From assembly GCA_030680745.1 (NCBI GenBank), contig JAUXUR010000017.1:1-52176 (forward strand): 52,176 nt of DNA, read 5' to 3'. Below the pieces are notes generated by a model. The model had not been told where the DNA came from. It saw only the letters and a list, made by a program, of their open reading frames with translations, and searched no databases. Both the position numbers and the translations under genes were made by a program. Below, one piece after another: positions 1 through 7,771 of the stretch; positions within the stretch are counted from its first letter, which is position 1; each line of letters opens with the position of its first letter. The DNA comes from Alphaproteobacteria bacterium (GTDB lineage: Bacteria > Pseudomonadota > Alphaproteobacteria > JAUXUR01).

Positions 1-152
1 AGCGACGGGTGAGGGGTATCTAAAGCGTTTACAAAGAGCAACACTATCATGCCATAATCTAAGCATTGCCAAGCAAATACGCATCTCTCCAAAATTGTAA
101 AAACCCCTCACCCGCTCCCTTTGGTCGCGACCTCTCCCACAAGGGGAGAGGT
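1..152. repeat. MITE-like repeat family A, copy 1 (cut by window edge)
   Basis: Nearly the same sequence recurs at 3851-4001, including the right-hand end with the palindromic CCTCTCCC...GGGAGAGG motif. The left end of this copy lies outside the window. The element follows the 3' end of the ABC importer operon. No coding capacity is seen. Confidence 0.85.
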
Positions 153-181
153 AAAAAAAAGCCTTCTTTTGGAGGGCTTTT
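153..181 (-). terminator. Intrinsic terminator for the ABC importer operon (candidate)
   Basis: On the minus strand a short stem (GCC...GGC, extended by A:T pairs) is followed by a run of eight T. It lies about 200 bases downstream of the permease stop codon and abuts repeat family A, so it may be carried by the repeat. The other copy of the repeat has a decayed version of this stem. Confidence 0.5.
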
Positions 182-240
182 GGTAAAAAATTGTTTTAGC
201 TTCTTAGAAATAAGTTGCGGAGTGTGAGAGTGGGATAGTT

Positions 241-265
241 AAAAATGGACTTAAGTTCATTTTTT
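241..265 (-). terminator. Hairpin, candidate terminator
   Basis: A near-perfect palindrome with AAAAATGGAC on the left and GTTCATTTTT on the right around a TTAA loop. Its arms are A-rich and T-rich, so it could terminate transcription in either direction. It lies in the gap after the permease gene. Confidence 0.4.
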
Positions 266-269
266 CTCC

Positions 270-360
270 CGCAGATTGAGAGCCCATCCACCCGGAACGG
301 AGTGTACCCCATTGTACATGAGTACCGGAAACGAAGGCCTGACGACGAATTTGCCCATAG
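270..360. repeat. Dispersed repeat family C, copy 1
   Basis: The core about 283-350 matches, in opposite orientation, the core of the element at 14788-14912: a GTCGTCAGGCCT block, a CCGGTACTCATGTAC block and a TACACTCCGTTCCGG block in the same order. The clear 18-bp terminal inverted repeats of the second copy are not intact here. The region touches the C-terminal end of the neighbouring permease gene. Confidence 0.6.
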
Positions 361-375
361 GATGCGTGGTTGTAC

Positions 376-1221
376 TCATGAGTCCCGTCGATCATATATC
401 GTATTCAAATAATCACCTATTTTGGTAACCATCATAACCAATAATATCAACATGATACCTGGAAAAAGACTAACCCAATAAGCTTTGTTTAAAAAATAGG
501 CATAACCTTGTGCAATGAATAGACCCAAAGATGGCTCGGTTAAGGGAACACCAACGCCCAAAAACGATAAAGCAGATTCAAGGGCAATTGCACGGGCTAA
601 TTGATATGAAAAAACAACAATTTGTGGCGGTAATGCATTAGGTAATAAATGTTTACAGACGATATAAAAAGAAGATAATCCTAATAATCTTGCGGATAAG
701 ACATATTCTTGACGTATTTCAGCTTTTGCAATAGAACGTGCTGTTTGTGCAAAATAGGCCCACTGCCCTAAAACAAGCGCTGCAATTAATGGCAGAAAAC
801 CGTGCCCCAAAAATGCAATCAATAAAAGCGCAATTAAAAAGCTTGGGATACTCAGTTGAAGTTCAGTCACACGCCCCAAAATTTTTTCTACCATACCGCC
901 CTTATAAGCAGCATATACACCCAAAAAAGTACCGAAAGCAAAGGCTAAAAAAGTACTGATACCCGCTATTATAAAACTAGTTTGAAGGCCATATAAAAGA
1001 CCACTAAACATATCCCTGCCAAATTCATTCGTGCCTAAAATGTGACCTTGGCTGAAAGGCTTCAAAAATAAATGTTCTAAATCAGAAAAGTGCTTGTAAT
1101 CATAAGGTAAAAAAAATGGCAAAACAAAAGAAGCTGCAAGAACTACAAAAAGACCTATCAATGAAGCTTTACCCCAAAAACTAGAGCTTTCAGCACTGAC
1201 AAATTTAGAAATCATGCCCAT
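376..1221 (-). CDS. Peptide-type ABC transporter permease (DppC/OppC-like)
   Basis: This is an inner-membrane permease of the dipeptide/oligopeptide importer family, 281 residues, with an N-terminal membrane segment near residues 18-40 and about five more. The usual permease signature with the conserved Gly of the EAA loop lies around residues 170-190 (SARLLGLSSFYIVCKHLLPN). The N-terminal linker LGTNEFGRDMFSGLLYG is diagnostic of DppC-type subunits. Its start overlaps the end of the upstream permease gene by 10 bases, so the two are translationally coupled. The last few residues (DRRDS) and the stop adjoin repeat family C, which may have replaced the original C-terminus. No ATP-binding subunit is encoded in the window; it may lie to the left or elsewhere in the genome. 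The substrate is not determinable. Confidence 0.88.
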   Translation of the reverse strand: MGMISKFVSAESSSFWGKASLIGLFVVLAASFVLPFFLPYDYKHFSDLEHLFLKPFSQGHILGTNEFGRDMFSGLLYGLQTSFIIAGISTFLAFAFGTFLGVYAAYKGGMVEKILGRVTELQLSIPSFLIALLLIAFLGHGFLPLIAALVLGQWAYFAQTARSIAKAEIRQEYVLSARLLGLSSFYIVCKHLLPNALPPQIVVFSYQLARAIALESALSFLGVGVPLTEPSLGLFIAQGYAYFLNKAYWVSLFPGIMLILLVMMVTKIGDYLNTIYDRRDS

Positions 1222-2174
1222 CTTTTTTCTCGGAGCCTAGGATCAATAAAACGATGAATAATATCTAAAACCAAATTCATAATGGCATAAAACAAACCCA
1301 CAAAAATCACAAAAGCAATCACCATCGGCCGGTCTAATTGCAACAGAGCATCAATAAGCAATTTTCCTAACCCTGGCCACGCAAAAACAGATTCAGTGAT
1401 TACAGCCGACAATAAAAGACTCCCAAATTCTAAACTAAACACGGTTGAAATAGGAAGCGTTAAATGCTTAACGATATGTTTTTGATAAATAATAGATTCA
1501 GATATGCCGCGCGCGCGCGTAAAATAAATAAAAGATTTCTGTGCAACATTGCCAGCAAAATGACGCGTAAGTCTTATAAAAAGCGCTACCTTAAACATCA
1601 TTAAAACAAGAACAGGCAACACTAAATGTCTAATGCCATCGATCGTTAAAAAACTTAAACCCCAAAAAGTTTCGCCCCGACCAATAGAAGGAAGCCAATG
1701 CAATTGTGCTGCAAAAAACGTTACAAGCATTAAACCCAACCAATAAACAGGGAAACTCATGCCTAATAAAGCATAAAACTCTATCCATTTTGCACCCTTT
1801 CCTTCAGGAAAACGCGCAGCATAAAGGCCTAATTTCACGCCAATAATACATGAAAATAAAAGAGCCAAAAGCGTAAGTTCTAAAGAAGCTGGCAAACGTT
1901 GCAAAATAATATCAAAACATGATGTTCCAAAAACAAATGATTTACCTAAACTTCCTGAGAAAAGACCTTTAATAAAAGTAGCATATTGCGTTAAAAACGA
2001 ACCATCTAGACCTAATAATTTTCGTGCAGCATCAATTGAAGCCCCCTGCCCTTGTTCAGGCATTAATAATGCAATGGGGTCACCAATATAATATACACCC
2101 AGAAACACAACGAATGTAAGAATAAGAAGCATTACTAACGTTAAAATAACGCGTTGCGTAAAATATAAAATCAT
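1212..2174 (-). CDS. Peptide-type ABC transporter permease (DppB/OppB-like)
   Basis: A 320-residue integral membrane protein of the DppB/OppB permease family. It has the family's N-terminal first membrane segment (about residues 8-30), a periplasmic region containing an LLGLDGSFLTQY motif, and the EAA-type cytoplasmic loop (TRARGISESIIYQKHIVKHL, about residues 220-240). A proline/glycine-rich VFAWPGLGKLLIDALLQLDRP segment follows, typical of the family. The gene starts directly after the stop codon of the binding-protein gene with no gap and overlaps the next permease by 10 bases, so the three form one operon. It would pair with the DppC-like subunit to form the channel. Substrate specificity is unknown. 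Confidence 0.9.
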   Translation of the reverse strand: MILYFTQRVILTLVMLLILTFVVFLGVYYIGDPIALLMPEQGQGASIDAARKLLGLDGSFLTQYATFIKGLFSGSLGKSFVFGTSCFDIILQRLPASLELTLLALLFSCIIGVKLGLYAARFPEGKGAKWIEFYALLGMSFPVYWLGLMLVTFFAAQLHWLPSIGRGETFWGLSFLTIDGIRHLVLPVLVLMMFKVALFIRLTRHFAGNVAQKSFIYFTRARGISESIIYQKHIVKHLTLPISTVFSLEFGSLLLSAVITESVFAWPGLGKLLIDALLQLDRPMVIAFVIFVGLFYAIMNLVLDIIHRFIDPRLREKRWA

Positions 2175-3731
2175 TTAATTTTTAAGTTTTTTGACATTCA
2201 TGGCAATCGTATATTCATCCATCCTTGGTTCAAAAGTCAAACTTTCTTTACCTGACCAATTCGCAATCGAAAAATAAAGTGGAATAATCGCTAAATCTTC
2301 AACAACGACACGATTTGCCTTTTTGAGTAATTCTTCACGTTTAACGTCATCCATGGTTTCAAGCGCTGTTTCAATCATCACATCAAGTTCCTGATTTGCA
2401 TAGCGTCCGCGATTAAAAACCCCATGGCCTTCCTTTATATCAAAACGATGAAATAACGCTTGTAAAGGACTTAAAGATTCACGACCAACCGGCCATCCGC
2501 CTAAACTTAAACTAAAATCACCTTTTTGAGAACGCGAAAAGAAAACATTTGAAGGTAATATTTCGACTTTTGCTTTAATTTTTATTTGTTCAAGCATTGA
2601 TGCTATCGCCTGAACAATTTTGGTATCATTAACATATCTACCAGACGTCGAACTAAAAACGACTTGAAATCCTTTTTCATATCCAGCTTCCTTCATTAGT
2701 TGTTTTGCTTTTTCAATATCCTGAATATGTGCTTTTAAATCTGGATTAAATCCTGTAGAACCCTCAATTATTAATTGACCCGCTTGTTTTCCATGATTAC
2801 CCAGATAATGCTGAATCAAAAATTCTCGATTAATAGCATATGACAAGGCTTCCCTTACACGTTTGTCTTGAAAAGGATTTTGGGTTAATGCTTTTCCATC
2901 CATATCTAAAACATAAGGCGAAATTTTATTTCCTAAATCCATGCATAAATACATCAAACGGCTTGGGATGGTTGCAAATAATTTAAATTTTGATGTCTCT
3001 TTAAAGCGATACAATTCTTCAACAGGCACCGTTTCAATAAAATCAAAATCATCTGCTAACAACGCATTAAATCTTGATATATCCTGGGGAACTGGCTTAA
3101 AAATAACTTTATCCCAAGGTTCTTTGTTACCCCAATAATCATTATTTTTTTCGATAATAATGTCCTGGCCAGGACGCCATGAAACAAAACGATATGGGCC
3201 CGTTCCAATAGCTGTTTTAGCTTGATTGAAATCATGAGAATCAAGATTCTCACCTAATGAATGTGGCAGAATTCCAATCATCGCTATATCCCAAGCAAGC
3301 AAAGGATAAGGCTTTATAGTTGATATTTTTATTTTATGCGGGTTTACAATTTCAACTTTATCAATAAAACGAATATAGGTTTTATAACTTTCCAAAGGTC
3401 CAATACCTTTTTGAATACGATTAATCGTATATACAACATCCTTAGCTTCAAAAGCCTGATCATTATGAAATTTAACATTTTCGCGTAAATTAAATGCCCA
3501 AATCAAATCAGATTCTTTTTCCCACGACAAGGCAAGCCCAGGTAATAATTTTTGATTATTATCCTGCTTCACTAAAGATTCAAACATATGGGAAGCCATC
3601 GCTGAATTCGGACCACTTACATGAAAATGAGGATCAACAGACGTAATGTCAGCACGCAAACCAATATGAAGATCCTCGGCATCAGCTTGGGTATTTATGC
3701 AGAAGGATAATAAGAACAGAAGTTTTTTCAT
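2175..3731 (-). CDS. Periplasmic peptide-binding protein of an ABC importer (SBP family 5)
   Basis: The extracytoplasmic solute-binding protein of the importer. The chosen start gives 518 residues with a signal peptide (MKKLLFLLSF..., cleavage after ADA). The family-5 signature is clear: DLHIGLRADITSVDPHFHVS at the mature N-terminus, VKFHNDQAFEAKDVVYTINR near residue 85, and a VREALSYAINREFLIQHYL segment in the middle. A longer reading frame runs 22 residues upstream, but it lacks an export signal at its N-terminus. It is the first gene of the three-gene operon and would deliver peptides or a related ligand to the two permeases. The promoter must lie between 3732 and repeat family A at 3820, or inside that repeat. 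Confidence 0.9.
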   Translation of the reverse strand: MKKLLFLLSFCINTQADAEDLHIGLRADITSVDPHFHVSGPNSAMASHMFESLVKQDNNQKLLPGLALSWEKESDLIWAFNLRENVKFHNDQAFEAKDVVYTINRIQKGIGPLESYKTYIRFIDKVEIVNPHKIKISTIKPYPLLAWDIAMIGILPHSLGENLDSHDFNQAKTAIGTGPYRFVSWRPGQDIIIEKNNDYWGNKEPWDKVIFKPVPQDISRFNALLADDFDFIETVPVEELYRFKETSKFKLFATIPSRLMYLCMDLGNKISPYVLDMDGKALTQNPFQDKRVREALSYAINREFLIQHYLGNHGKQAGQLIIEGSTGFNPDLKAHIQDIEKAKQLMKEAGYEKGFQVVFSSTSGRYVNDTKIVQAIASMLEQIKIKAKVEILPSNVFFSRSQKGDFSLSLGGWPVGRESLSPLQALFHRFDIKEGHGVFNRGRYANQELDVMIETALETMDDVKREELLKKANRVVVEDLAIIPLYFSIANWSGKESLTFEPRMDEYTIAMNVKKLKN

Positions 3732-3819
3732 AACGAGAACTTTCTTAATATTTGCATGTTGTAAAAAATAGTTATAATTTTCCAATCTACAGGACAAAAA
3801 ATGAAATCACTTCGGTTTC

Positions 3820-4001
3820 ACCTCTCCCCTTGTGGGAGAGGTCGGCGCACAGCGACGGGTGAGGGTGTATAAAGCGTTTGCAAAGAGCAACACCAGCATG
3901 CCGTAATCTAACACTACCAAAGAAATACTCATCTCTCCAAAATTGAAAAACACCCCTCACCCGCTCCCTTTGGTCGCGACCTCTCCCACAAGGGGAGAGG
4001 T
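3820..4001. repeat. MITE-like repeat family A, copy 2 (complete)
   Basis: A 182-bp element with long terminal inverted repeats of about 50 bp. The left end CCTCTCCCCTTGTGGGAGAG is mirrored by the right end, and each end is itself a small palindrome. Positions 3851-4001 match 1-152 almost base for base. It separates the ABC importer operon from the deacetylase gene. No coding capacity is seen, so it would need a transposase supplied from elsewhere. Confidence 0.9.
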
Positions 4002-4093
4002 AAAAAAATCCTTCTTTTGGACCGCTTTTAGTAAAAATTTATCCAGTAGATTAACAATTTTCAAACCAACAAAAAAACTGTCCAAATTACAGT

Positions 4094-5257
4094 TTATTGC
4101 CAAGGAAGCACCAAAGAACTTAAAGGAACCAGATTATATCCTTTTTTCATAAGCGTTGGAATCCATTTCTCCAAGGCATTTAATGTATCATCTTTAGGAT
4201 GCCCAATTGCAATGGCGATTCCGTTTTTTAAAGCGATATCTTCTACTAATTTTAATTGAATTTCAATGGCTTTAAGCGTTGGATCGTGATCTAAAAAAAC
4301 ATCGCGTTCGATACAAGGTACTTTACATTCTTTTGCAAGTTCTGGCACCAACGATTTCATTGTTGTTTTTGAGTCCAAAAAAAACAATTTTCTAGATTTT
4401 ATATCCGCCATTACTTTTTGAAGAGGTTCCTTCGAGGACGTAAATTTACTTCCCATGTGATTGTTAATACCAATATAACCATCAAACTGAGATAAGTGCC
4501 AATAAAGATGTTCTTTCAAATCCTTATCACTTGATTTAACCAATAACGACTTAAGGCCAGCATCTTTTCCAGAATCTGCCTCCATTGGTACATGCACTAA
4601 TAATTCGTGACCTTTGTCTCGCGCAATTTTTGTTTGCTCTTTGATCTTACTGGCATAAGCTAAAAACGAAAGTGTCACTTCTTTAGGTAATGCAATTGCA
4701 CGTGCTGAGCGATTAAAATCAACACCAACATCATCGATCACAATCGCAATTTTAGGTCCTTTTTGTTCTGTGAAAACAGGTTGCATCATCGCAATTTTAG
4801 GATCTAAAGTAAAAACTTCAATCTTAGGTTTTTCTTCAGGCAATACATTTTTAAGCTGTTCAGTTGCTACAGCAACTTCATTTGAAGGCTTCACTTCAGG
4901 CAAAATGCTTTTCGGAGAATCCGATGACAACGATCTTTCATTTGAAGGCTTCACTTCAGGCACGATATCTTTAGGTGATTGAGTCAATGACGGCACCTTA
5001 GAAACAGGTTTTATTACTGCCGGTTTTTTTTCTACAGTTTGAGTAGATTCTTTTTTAGCATTTGCTTTTTCAAAAAAAACATATAACGACACAAACAAAA
5101 AGCCGCCCACAAAAAGAAAAGCTAAAGCATATAAATATGGCTTAAAATTAAAATCTCCCCGATGATTTTTTTTACGTCCTGCCGTTGATTTACGGGTTGC
5201 TTTATAGGAAGACTTACTTTTCTTTGTTGTTTTTTTAGGTTGTGGCTTTTTAGGCAT
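4094..5257 (-). CDS. Divergent polysaccharide deacetylase family protein (YibQ-like)
   Basis: Starting at the MPKKPQPKK methionine gives 387 residues. The order is a basic cytoplasmic N-terminus, one membrane segment (about residues 42-64), a proline/glutamate-rich linker and a C-terminal deacetylase-like domain from about residue 165. The domain shows the family's opening IAIVIDDVGVD, the LLVHVPMEAD strand, GINNHMGSKFT and the closing GIAIAIGHPKDDT. The linker holds three imperfect repeats of about 20 residues around PKSILPEVKPSNE. Divergent deacetylases of this family are envelope proteins whose exact substrate is uncertain. An upstream in-frame extension of 26 residues exists but would put a hydrophobic stretch before the basic region, so I prefer the later start. 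It is transcribed alone, between a repeat element and the repeat-tRNA region. Confidence 0.82.
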   Translation of the reverse strand: MPKKPQPKKTTKKSKSSYKATRKSTAGRKKNHRGDFNFKPYLYALAFLFVGGFLFVSLYVFFEKANAKKESTQTVEKKPAVIKPVSKVPSLTQSPKDIVPEVKPSNERSLSSDSPKSILPEVKPSNEVAVATEQLKNVLPEEKPKIEVFTLDPKIAMMQPVFTEQKGPKIAIVIDDVGVDFNRSARAIALPKEVTLSFLAYASKIKEQTKIARDKGHELLVHVPMEADSGKDAGLKSLLVKSSDKDLKEHLYWHLSQFDGYIGINNHMGSKFTSSKEPLQKVMADIKSRKLFFLDSKTTMKSLVPELAKECKVPCIERDVFLDHDPTLKAIEIQLKLVEDIALKNGIAIAIGHPKDDTLNALEKWIPTLMKKGYNLVPLSSLVLPWQ

Positions 5258-5440
5258 TTTGAATCCATTCAATGCGTAATATAAAAATATGTTCTTTGAA
5301 CATGAGATCAAACCATACCCTAATTTTAGCTTCAAGAAAATACTTGCAAAAATGAATCAAATCAGGACATATGAATATAGTTTTGTGAATACACCCACAA
5401 TGCGGGATCGGTATTACATTATATAAAGAAACCTTATGTT

Positions 5441-5617
5441 TCCGTCGTTGCGATGAGCCCCAAATTAAATAGGGCGAAGAAGCAATCCAGAAAAATAGCC
5501 CTTTAAAATCTTCATGTAGATTTTTAACTGGATTGCCACGCGGCCCCTTTTTAAATTTGGGCCGCTCGCAACGACGGACCTTTCGATTTTTAATAAATCT
5601 ATTTCCGAGTTCGCACA
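5441..5617. repeat. MITE-like repeat family B, copy 1
   Basis: Inverted ends of about 50 bp (left part around CCGTCGTTGCGATGAGCCCC, right part the mirror with GGGCCGCTCGCAACGACGG) flank a short centre. An AT-rich tail to about 5617 is also shared with the copy at 10500-10665, which lies in the opposite orientation. It occupies most of the gap between the deacetylase gene and tRNA-Arg; the rest (5258-5440) shows no gene. A 122-codon open frame runs through it but is only a read-through of the repeat. Confidence 0.85.
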
Positions 5618-5640
5618 ACCTGTTTTAAACTAAAAACCAT

Positions 5641-5717
5641 GCGCTTGTAGCTCAGTAGGATAGAGCACAGGATTCCTAATCCTGGGGTCGGAGGTTCGAA
5701 TCCTCTCGGGCGCACCA
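5641..5717 (+). tRNA. tRNA-Arg (anticodon CCT)
   Basis: A full cloverleaf can be drawn. The acceptor stem GCGCTTG pairs with CGGGCGC (two G-U pairs), the anticodon stem is CAGGA/TCCTG with loop TTCCTAA, and the T arm has the GGTTCGAATCC motif. Discriminator A is followed by an encoded CCA at 5715-5717. The anticodon CCT reads AGG arginine codons. The next gene, on the opposite strand, ends two bases away. Confidence 0.95.
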
Positions 5718-5718
5718 T

Positions 5719-6273
5719 TTAGTGATTAATTTCATCTTTTTTTATGGAAGTAATTTCTAATCGAGGAAGATGCATAGTTGGATAATTTTTTCCCATTATT
5801 GAAATTTCTAATAATACGGATTCGTACTGCGTTATATCAGCCAATTCAGCTAATTCATCAGGTTTAAAAAACAATCTTTTATAAACACCCACTTTTTCAC
5901 CAATACTAAGAGCACAATCTACAGAGATTATTTTCCAATCTTGAGGAATAAAAGCATCAGTTTCATGTTCTCCACTTAGAATTGCAAAACCATTAGCAGG
6001 ATTTATTTTGCATTCTACAAAATGACCATCTTGATTATTGAATTTAAGAGAAATTTCACGAATAGCATATAATTTACTTATTATATCTTTGTTTTTTTGA
6101 CAATCGCATCTTGAACATACTTCGCATAACTGATTGTAGTGACTGTTCATTTTCACCAAATGATTATAGTTACAAAAATCAGCAATGCTGACACCAATCC
6201 TAACAGCCTCTGACGGTGAGGTAAACGCACTGAAAAAAACACTCAATATCGCCAATGTTTTAAATATCTTCAT
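5719..6273 (-). CDS. Exported Cys-rich protein of unknown function
   Basis: Starting at MKIFKTLAIL gives 184 residues with a clear signal peptide, cleaved after SEA at about residue 22. An upstream in-frame methionine adds 27 residues and would bury the export signal, so it is rejected. The mature protein has a compact cysteine cluster, CEVCSRCDCQK, which could bind a metal or form disulfides, and two further cysteines (VECKI, VDCAL). I recognise no family. It ends two bases from tRNA-Arg and is convergent with it. Its exported nature and AT-rich coding match the other putative effector genes of the window. Confidence 0.7.
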   Translation of the reverse strand: MKIFKTLAILSVFFSAFTSPSEAVRIGVSIADFCNYNHLVKMNSHYNQLCEVCSRCDCQKNKDIISKLYAIREISLKFNNQDGHFVECKINPANGFAILSGEHETDAFIPQDWKIISVDCALSIGEKVGVYKRLFFKPDELAELADITQYESVLLEISIMGKNYPTMHLPRLEITSIKKDEINH

Positions 6274-6378
6274 AATGAACCTTATTTTTGCATTAATTTG
6301 AGCCTGTCTCAAAATTGAATGGCAAACTATAAATATCAAACAAATATTTTTCAAACTATTTTTATATAAATATTTAAA

Positions 6379-6756
6379 TTATTTTTTTTCTCTGGGGGGA
6401 ACAATAATAATTGTTCTTTTTTGATCGCCTATCTGTTTTTCAGGCAATCCCATTAAAATAATTTTTTCTTGAGGATCAGAAAGACCTAATTTATAACGAA
6501 TTTCTTCATCTAACATATCAGGATCAAGATGTTTTGGGCTTAAAAGACCTGTTTTTGATTCTTTGAATGCAAGCTTCTTTTTTAAAGCATCTCGTTCATT
6601 TTCATAAACAATTTTTTGATCTTTAAGCTTAAAATAAACACCAATGCCACGACTGCCATTCATTAAATGCACAGCAAAATACGTCACAAGCATTATACTT
6701 GTGAACGGCAAAATGAGACTTGGTAAACGCTCTTTTATTTTATCAATAGTGTGCAT
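6379..6756 (-). CDS. ftsB: Septum formation initiator, FtsB/DivIC family
   Basis: A 125-residue bitopic membrane protein. One membrane segment lies at about residues 12-30, followed by a coiled coil (about 42-65, KLKDQKIVYENERDALKKKL) and the hallmark LDPDMLDEEIRYKLGLSDP motif of the alphaproteobacterial family. In other bacteria FtsB forms a periplasmic coiled-coil complex with FtsL and FtsQ that controls septal peptidoglycan synthesis. In many alphaproteobacteria this gene sits between eno and the pyruvate dehydrogenase genes; here it stands next to unrelated exported proteins, so the neighbourhood is rearranged. Confidence 0.85.
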   Translation of the reverse strand: MHTIDKIKERLPSLILPFTSIMLVTYFAVHLMNGSRGIGVYFKLKDQKIVYENERDALKKKLAFKESKTGLLSPKHLDPDMLDEEIRYKLGLSDPQEKIILMGLPEKQIGDQKRTIIIVPPREKK

Positions 6757-6809
6757 TTGTCCATAATAGTATAAAAAACATTATACTTCAAGATAGTGCA
6801 TATAATTTT

Positions 6810-6844
6810 AGAGAGCTACCCCACATAAATTGTAGTAGCTCTCT
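6810..6844. terminator. Perfect 10-bp hairpin between two minus-strand genes
   Basis: AGAGAGCTAC at 6810-6819 pairs with GTAGCTCTCT at 6835-6844. It lies just after the stop of the exported methyltransferase-like gene and before the ftsB start. There is no strong T tract on either side, so it could instead be a processing or mRNA-stability stem. Confidence 0.5.
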
Positions 6845-6852
6845 ATCAATTC

Positions 6853-7527
6853 TTAGATTATTGGTTTACGGGCAGAAACATGTAACGATCCATGCGACCT
6901 CGTAAAACCAAGCACGCCGTTTTCTTCGCGTTGTATTTTAATATCAACGAATCCTGCATTTGCTAAATTTTGTACTGTTGCTGTGATATACCCGTTGCCT
7001 TTAACTTGCTTGAGCAACTTTTCTTTCAAATCACTTCGTAAATCAATAGATTCTTTATCCAAATCAAAGGTACCATAATTTAGTTTTGGATCATATGATA
7101 TCACGACCCGAGGTGCATCATCAGTACGTAAATAATAACTCATGGGATACGCTTCATCATCAAAAAAATATCCCCAACTCAAAAAATCAAACGAACCACC
7201 TGGTGTTAACAAATTAAAATAAGCCTTAGCAACCCCCATACAATATTCAGAATCTTTTACAGGTTGATACATCGACATCCCAACATGCTCAAAAAGAACG
7301 TGATTATATTTATTTGGCGTTAATTGTTCGAGCAATTCTGTATCCCATCCACTTCCTATAATATCAGCACGACAAATATTAATTGAAAGTTTATCCGGAT
7401 CATTTTTAGTTAAACCACCCACGACGAGTACATCTCCAGTAAAGGTCTTATCCAGGTGATTTGCAAAAACAAAAGAGTTTGAAAAAAACATACAAACCAC
7501 AACTAATAAGACTAATTTTTTCAACAT
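6853..7527 (-). CDS. Exported methyltransferase-like protein
   Basis: A 224-residue protein with a signal peptide (MLKKLVLLVVVCMFFSNSFVFA). The mature part begins like a Rossmann-fold methyltransferase: a first strand GDVLVVGG, an acidic turn after strand 2 (ICRADIIGS), a fourth strand YNHVLFEHVG and the post-strand-4 helix ending in LLTPGGSFDFLSWG. The typical GxGxG loop is altered. A SAM-dependent methyltransferase with an export signal is unusual, because SAM is not available in the periplasm; if active, it would have to work inside a host cell. It may also be a degenerate or repurposed fold. I recognise no specific subfamily. Confidence 0.6.
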   Translation of the reverse strand: MLKKLVLLVVVCMFFSNSFVFANHLDKTFTGDVLVVGGLTKNDPDKLSINICRADIIGSGWDTELLEQLTPNKYNHVLFEHVGMSMYQPVKDSEYCMGVAKAYFNLLTPGGSFDFLSWGYFFDDEAYPMSYYLRTDDAPRVVISYDPKLNYGTFDLDKESIDLRSDLKEKLLKQVKGNGYITATVQNLANAGFVDIKIQREENGVLGFTRSHGSLHVSARKPII

Positions 7528-7771
7528 TTGAAACTCCTAATATTTATATTACATTTAAATTTCAATTACTATAATACATATTATTAATGAATGTCAATTT
7601 TAAAACTTTTCATATTACGTTCTTTTATTTAAGTTTTTTTAAAGCATTTAAAAAAAAATTAAAAAACAGTTTTTTTTATACTAAAAAAATGCTAGAAGTA
7701 GTTTCGAATTTTTTATTTAAAACGATGATATGTTTCACCGTAAAACACCAAACTTTTTTGTGGAGAATGTC

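Noticed and set aside
204..395. 63-codon minus-strand frame over the first repeats
   Set aside because: Composed of repeat family C and the hairpin; no gene features.
5250..5618. 122-codon minus-strand open frame
   Set aside because: It reads through repeat family B and has no protein-like N-terminus or ribosome site.
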